A DNA stretch of 64,000 nt, from positions 62,001 through 126,000 of the forward strand of contig LLEY01000150.1 in assembly GCA_001414485.1 (NCBI GenBank), in the 5' to 3' direction. Origin of the DNA: Calycina herbarum. Its lineage: Eukaryota > Ascomycota > Leotiomycetes > Helotiales > Pezizellaceae. The translations under genes were made by a program, and so were the position numbers. The notes beneath the pieces are model-generated. The model saw only the letters and a program-made list of their open reading frames with translations. It did no database searches and had not been told where the DNA came from. Shown here piece by piece: positions 59,377-64,000 of this stretch; position 1 is the first letter of the stretch, and each line of letters opens with the position of its first letter.

Positions 59377-60286
59377 ATGGAAAGCAACATGGATCTCAAC
59401 AGACAAAAACCTCACACACGAGCAACATCCCCAATGGGCCTTTTATCAGCCAAGTCAAGCAAGAATCCCATCAGCGTTTTGTATACTGCTGCACAAAACG
59501 ATCTAGAAATCGATCCGATAGTTGTAGACAACTACGCTCGGCCAACCGAAACATCACACTGGACCTGCGACGTATCGGTCAGATTTCTTCGACACATCGG
59601 CGAATCTCCTCTTTTCGACTGTTACTCAGTCAAATTACCAGTTAACTTGACTGTTACCGGTAGTGGGGTATCTAAAAAACTCGCCAAACTCAATGCTTGC
59701 ACTAAGCTCCAGCAATACTTATTCCCAACTCTCTCTCTGGATTCTGGTAAGTTTCTAAGGCCATGTAAACCCCTCCTTCGTGAAAAACTCAACTAATTCA
59801 AATTTAGTACGTTTTAGAACTACTAGTCGCTATTTCATGGGCGGGGATAAGCCAGATCCACCGAAGATGGGCATTGACGGACTGGAGAAATTAATCACGT
59901 TCCATGAAATAGAACATGCGAAAGCCCAAGTTGAAAATGAGCACAGAAGGGAAAAATGGCGTACTCATTCGATGTACGATTACACCACCATATCGCCCGT
60001 TTTCCCCTGGACCTCTTCCGCCTCGCCATCTACCACATTGCCCAGCATCTTATTTACCACACCATCGACAATTTCACCACCTACACTCTTATTAGCTAAA
60101 TTATCCATTATTTCGCCCTCCGCCAGTTCTTTCTCCGGTTCGGGTTCAGATAACAGTGTTTCCGATGAAGAACCAACCTCCCCAGCCACGGATTGGGACT
60201 TTCTCCCCGACCTGCCGGAATTGACGCTAAAACAACAAACAATAGCACCAAGATACCTGGATCCAGAGGATCTCATCGCACTATAA
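59377..60286 (+). CDS. Protein with dsRNA-binding-like domain
   Basis: Two exons (59377-59746, 59808-60286; 61-bp intron, GTAAG donor, TTTAG acceptor) encode 282 residues. Residues 31-117 resemble a double-stranded RNA-binding domain: P-I-S-V-L-Y-T-A-A-Q at the first helix, strands with W-T-C-D-V-S-V-R-F and F-D-C-Y-S-V, and the closing G-S-G-V-S-K-K-L-A-K-L-N-A at 95-107, close to the G-x-G-x-S-K-K-x-A-K-x-x-A signature. The second half is Thr/Ser/Pro-rich and disordered, with an acidic E-L-T-L-K-Q segment. No RNase III or other catalytic domain. Assignment is by pattern only. A role in RNA binding is inferred. The promoter carries the 68-bp tandem duplication. Confidence 0.6.
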
Positions 60287-61650
60287 TACTACTGTGCGGG
60301 TACCGGTAGACAAGTTTTGGTGTCCGGATAGATTTTAGGCGTTTGGTGAATCATTTTCGTTTAGATTAGGAAACTGATACCTTTGTACGTTGGTAATGCT
60401 CTGGGAGTTAGATGTTTTGCGTTAGAATTTGACTAATGATAAATTCTTTTCATCATCGCTCGCATTAACCACAAGCTTGATAAACACTCACATTTTTAAT
60501 TCACACCAGACTTCTATAGCATTTCACAAATACCATAACCTAAGTGACGAAATTACCTGCCTTTCTTGTCAAACAATATACATAAATGCCTAACCTCGGT
60601 CCCCGCTTACCAAATCTTTCTTTAGATCAAATATCACTCCAGAAAACATAGAAAATTTAGTCCTGTACTTCAAAATTCCTTGTAAACAATTTCATGCGGT
60701 ATTTGATTGGTTCTTTCATCTGCACGAAATACCCTTGGAACAATATTTCTCTCCAACTCTTGCGATCCTGGTTGTTTGCTCTTTTTAATCTCTTTCCTAC
60801 CGGCAAGTCGAAACCATTTGCTAAGTTACTTCGCTGATTATTACAAGTTATTTGAAATCATTAAGTAGTGTGTATAGTAGTGGATGCCTTTATCAGGTCT
60901 GGCCGAGCGGATTCCATATTTTCAAGAGCACTTCCGTAATCGATTCGTTTTGCTAGTCTTAGATTTTTTGCAACTCTTATTATTGTTGGAATCTAGATGC
61001 CGGGCCTGGACCGTCAAACCGACTTGAGCCGACAGTCTAGAGTAAAATGTGAACCCCACCCTCTCGCTTAATTTTTGTGGACCACCAGGTCAATGATTCA
61101 CCTAACCTCATTCCACAGTCCAGCCGCCTTGCAACTCCAAATAAACAATCTAAAACTGATCCTTGCAGGTGACCGAGTGGTTAGCGGCTTACGGTTTTCG
61201 TTAACACAAATATACTCTTCTGCCCTCATTAGGTTCAATTCCTAGCTTATGCTACCTGAGGCTGCTGCCTTTGCTTCGCTCGGTAGTTAGTTCAGTCGAT
61301 ATCTTCAGCTTTTCCTCTGTTTGTGATCTCTTTTTGTGAATTTTTGACTCATTTTGGTTCGGTTTGTGATCTCATATTGTTACAATTGCTTTACTGAGTT
61401 AACGGTTCTAGATTTAGACTGGTGTCACCAATTCTTTTTTTAGCTAATGGAGAACTATCACTCTGTGGAGATTAAGATACAGAAACGAGAACAACAATTT
61501 GGGTTTCTTTGTCGGCAAGGGGCTTTAAGTTCAAAGAGTTGCGTATTAGCTAGCGAAGAATTAGAGGTAGCTCTAAAACCCCGAAGTTATCTCTCGCGGT
61601 ATTGGGGTATTTGGTGGAAAGAAACTGCCAAAGCTAGTCAACAGGCCACA
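60287..61650. other. Intergenic with pol III-like boxes
   Basis: About 1.36 kb. Two A-box-like motifs (60900-60910 and 61170-61180) and a perfect B-box (61232-61242) are seen, see the separate entry. No protein gene is supported. 61447-61764 is a shadow of the antisense RBR gene. Confidence 0.5.
61163..61315 (+). other. Candidate pol III transcript or tRNA-like relic
   Basis: TGACCGAGTGG (61170-61180) fits the A-box TRGYNNARNGG, and GGTTCAATTCC (61232-61242) fits the B-box exactly, 51 bases apart. A five-base T-arm pairs around the B-box (TTAGG with CCTAG, one wobble). A T-run follows near 61312-61315. I could not draw a normal seven-base acceptor stem, so a functional tRNA is unlikely. A tRNA-derived SINE or decayed tRNA fits better. 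Confidence 0.3.
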
Positions 61651-62604
61651 TCAGCAGTCACAATGTTGTTGTCGCCACGGACAATCATGTTGGAAGCAAG
61701 TGCTTTGACGGCATACAATACATACCATTTCGTTACTGTCTCTTTGGGGATTTCTTCGTCTTAAGCATCCCTTGGGATGGAATTGACCAGAATGGCAATG
61801 ATTTGGGTTACCCCCGGGATTGCGACACCAGCAGAAATTTGGCTGGTCTTTCAGGTAGTCCGAAATGACGAAACGCTCCCAACTAAATAAGGACTTGTTA
61901 GAGATATTCCATTGATGGATGGGGAGAGAGTGATCAAACTGTTCAACCAGAGTAGCATTGTTTCCAATGTAGTAGTTTACCCTTGCAGCTGACAAAATTG
62001 AATGACAATTTTCACTTCCGGGGCAGGTAATTTGGCGGCTCCACTGAGCTTGATCAAGAGGAATTTGATCCAGGACGAGAGTATGGAGGCATCCTGTGCA
62101 TACAAGACCGTCAAGATGGTTGCAGCCTGCTGTGGAATAAAGAGGAAACGAGTCGCCGGGAAAATCTTCCCCACATACTTGACAATCTTGTGCCGCTTCA
62201 GAGTCTTCGCTTCCACTCCCTGCGAAACTACCACCGCCACGGGGTTGATCAATTCCGATTGGAACGGTAGGGAACCTTTCGATGACTGGACGTGAGATAT
62301 TGGCTTCATTTCCCATTCTTTGGAGGATGTGGGTGACAGCAGATATTCCGTTTCTCTTGAGGGTGCTTATAGCAATGTTCGGGCCAGCTGGCGGGGTCCT
62401 GAGTTCAAGGTCAAGCTGCCGCAGTTTGGCAAACAAAGTATCTCTCTTTTGTTTTGGCTTTTTAACCCAACCATTCTTGTGGAAAACTCGGAGTATCCTC
62501 TTCATGATCTCAGAGGTGTAATAGAATGTTGGGGGAGTCGGAGGACGTTGGGTTGGCGTGAACTGGTACCCAAAAGCACGCGGTGGTTGTTGAATTTGTG
62601 CCAT
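61651..62604 (-). CDS. RBR-type RING-IBR protein lacking the RING2 (Rcat) end
   Basis: A single-exon frame of 317 residues on the minus strand. The N terminus is Pro-rich (R-P-P-T-P-P). A RING1-like block runs from C-Q-V-C-G-E-D-F through G-C-N-H-L, V-C-T-G-C and T-C-P-G-S-E-N-C. An IBR-like block contains F-C-W-C-R-N-P, N-H-C-H-S-G, M-V-C-I-V-C-R-Q and T-C-F-Q-H. RBR E3 ligases need a third RING2/Rcat domain with a catalytic Cys. Here the frame ends just after the IBR (Q-H-C-D-C-stop). Downstream minus-strand sequence does not show a RING2 even if a 37-base intron is assumed. So it is either a naturally short IBR protein or a gene truncated by nonsense mutation. Ubiquitin ligase activity is doubtful. 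The N-terminal region shows no further domain that I can name. Confidence 0.65.
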   Translation of the reverse strand: MAQIQQPPRAFGYQFTPTQRPPTPPTFYYTSEIMKRILRVFHKNGWVKKPKQKRDTLFAKLRQLDLELRTPPAGPNIAISTLKRNGISAVTHILQRMGNEANISRPVIERFPTVPIGIDQPRGGGSFAGSGSEDSEAAQDCQVCGEDFPGDSFPLYSTAGCNHLDGLVCTGCLHTLVLDQIPLDQAQWSRQITCPGSENCHSILSAARVNYYIGNNATLVEQFDHSLPIHQWNISNKSLFSWERFVISDYLKDQPNFCWCRNPGGNPNHCHSGQFHPKGCLRRRNPQRDSNEMVCIVCRQSTCFQHDCPWRQQHCDC

Positions 62605-63817
62605 TCTTGAAGATTGCCGTTTGTTTTCGATGGCTCAGTACCTGGGTCAAGAATTCGCCTAGGGAGTTTTAGCATGGTTTTATAGGGGGTGGTAATAAAG
62701 ACATGTTTGAAAATCGAAAGTAAATGCCGAAGATGCGTGAAGAGTCTCGCCCTGAATGAGAATCTCGAAAGAAAGAGAATGGAGAAGACGAAATGATACT
62801 CGATCACTTGGTGTCTCGGAAAGAAAGAAAAAGACTGGCTACATGAACACGAGACTGTCTTTAGTGGTACAAAAAGTTTCCAAGAATCTTTAGAATATAG
62901 TTCGGTGATGGGAATCCTTGTAATGAAGATTTTTTGTAGCTCCAAAAAAGATTGTTCTCTTCGAGCCATTGCTGGGTAACCCAGGAATAGATACTATCTT
63001 TTATAGCTATTGTTAGGTGACCTACGAATAGACCCAAAATAACAATCTCAGCTATGCGTAGGCTACCTACAGATAGCAAAAAGTCCGGAAATGGTTTAGA
63101 AGCAGCCAGAAATCTCAACTCTCTTTTCAGTCCCCAAAGGTGATGCTTGGGGTTACTTGAAAAATGATGGCTTACTCAAAAAATGGTAGCTTACTCGCAA
63201 CTTTCCTTTTGGCCCCAACTGGATAATTGATGGTTGACTCGACAAACAATGACTTACTCGAAAAATGGTAGCTTATGCGATAACTGATAGCCTACTCAAC
63301 CTCATACTTGATGGCTTATTGGATACTCTGGAAGTTCGAGTTACACCAAATAATTCCGAGCTCACTCAAGCTGCTGGAGCCGAAAAGATTTGACACTTCC
63401 ACTTGGAATGATAGAGTACCAGAGTACCACAGTTGTGATAATGTTGGTATACTGGTACTCGTATAACGTTGACGTTTGCTGATGATTGTTGGTAGGTCGA
63501 TTCAGGGTGCCCGCGATGGCGCGAAAAGATTCTCCCGCTGGGCTCCCCAGACTTCACCCCGCCCTCTCAACCCCATTCTCCACGACCGAAAGTACCGAAA
63601 TTCATCAACCTCCACTCCACCCAAAACCCAAATCACTTGCAATGGCAGAATGAAGATCCGCTACAACAGCGTGACCGGAGTCATTGCGACCATGAAAATA
63701 AAACAATTGACCTTCTAGCAGACTAACAGTCACCAATTCATCGTCCTCACCATAATAACCCTTCCCAATATACCCTCAAATAATCAATACCCATTTGACC
63801 AAGCATCATCAACCCAA
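62605..63817. other. Intergenic with degenerate direct repeats
   Basis: About 1.2 kb between divergent genes. Holds two families of short degenerate direct repeats (about 62973-63080 and 63163-63325). Frames at 63366-63718 have no domain. Nothing else supported. Confidence 0.5.
63163..63325. repeat. Degenerate direct repeats around GRTGGCTTACTCGA
   Basis: At least seven imperfect units of 15-20 bases with core TGRTRGCTTACTC, e.g. at 63163, 63181, 63228, 63246, 63265, 63284 and 63308. AT-rich, non-coding. Confidence 0.6.
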
Positions 63818-64000
63818 ATGGGAGCCAAAAAGATCCTCCTCCTCAACGGACCAAGCCTCAACCTTCTCGGCACGCGCGAGCCACACATTTACGGCTCAAC
63901 AACCCTCTCCGATGTCGAGCAAGCAGCCGTGGCACAAGCCTCCTCCTCTGGAGCCTCCCTCTTATTCTTTCAAACGAACCACGAAGGCATCCTCATCGAC
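63818..64000 (+). CDS. Type II 3-dehydroquinase (partial, cut by the right edge)
   Basis: The frame opens at 63818 with [12 protein letters not shown] and continues [12 protein letters not shown] and, near the edge, [11 protein letters not shown]. These are the N-terminal blocks of type II dehydroquinases, with the catalytic Tyr in I-Y-G, an Arg in T-R-E-P and the N-H-E-G-x-L-I-D motif. In filamentous fungi the stand-alone enzyme (qa-2/qutE) converts 3-dehydroquinate to dehydroshikimate in quinate breakdown. The remaining half or more lies outside the window. Clustering with other quinate genes beyond the edge is likely but not visible. The start is the only ATG in context. Confidence 0.9.
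   Translation, partial: MGAKKILLLNGPSLNLLGTREPHIYGSTTLSDVEQAAVAQASSSGASLLFFQTNHEGILID

Noticed and set aside
60900..60910. A-box-like motif suggesting a tRNA gene
   Set aside because: No B-box follows within tRNA distance and no cloverleaf can be drawn.
61447..61764. 105-codon plus-strand frame
   Set aside because: Overlaps the 3' end of the antisense RBR gene and has no domain.

Overview
The window is nuclear DNA of a filamentous ascomycete. The evidence is many short introns (about 45-75 bp, GTRNGT donors, CTAAC-like branch points), RIP-type decay of transposons, and families such as HET-domain proteins, PTH11-type 7TM receptors, DUF4360 and GH3 enzymes. A leotiomycete (Helotiales) is my best guess, with modest confidence. 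Gene models below were spliced by hand. Each listed multi-exon model keeps an open frame through all junctions.

Layout. 1-12500 is an AT-rich, TA-rich, ORF-poor block made of repeat-induced-mutation relics. A minus-strand Ty3/gypsy element (A) is cut by the left edge. It appears to be interrupted by a second complete minus-strand gypsy element (B, 4887-11855) with 441-bp LTRs and a 5-bp target duplication. 13160-23441 holds a glutamine-amidotransferase-like gene, a small secreted protein, a seven-exon secreted GH3 beta-glucosidase and a VHS/GAT trafficking protein. 25850-35627 looks accessory. It has a multi-pass membrane domain that splices in frame onto a HET domain, two small secreted-protein candidates, a RIP-damaged Tc1/mariner transposon with intact terminal inverted repeats, and a DUF6924-like gene starting 49 bp beyond that transposon. 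36063-45385 holds a secreted M28 aminopeptidase, a 7TM PTH11-like receptor divergent from a Dal5-type transporter, and a DUF4360 secreted protein. 46453-55974 holds a SET protein with a signal-like N terminus, importin beta-1 (Kap95) and 2-isopropylmalate synthase (Leu4). 57752-64000 holds a coiled-coil/Cys protein, a dsRBD-like protein, an RBR-like protein lacking its catalytic end, and the start of a type II 3-dehydroquinase.

How they fit. Housekeeping genes (importin beta, Leu4, VHS/GAT) sit among nutrient-acquisition genes: beta-glucosidase with CreA-like sites, aminopeptidase with a GATA dyad, an organic-anion permease and a quinate-pathway enzyme. Accessory recognition genes (HET, 7TM receptor, small secreted proteins) lie near transposon relics. 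The most unusual items are the membrane-HET fusion, the antisense coding relic inside the gypsy element, the RBR protein without Rcat, and the dsRBD-like gene behind a 68-bp tandem promoter duplication.
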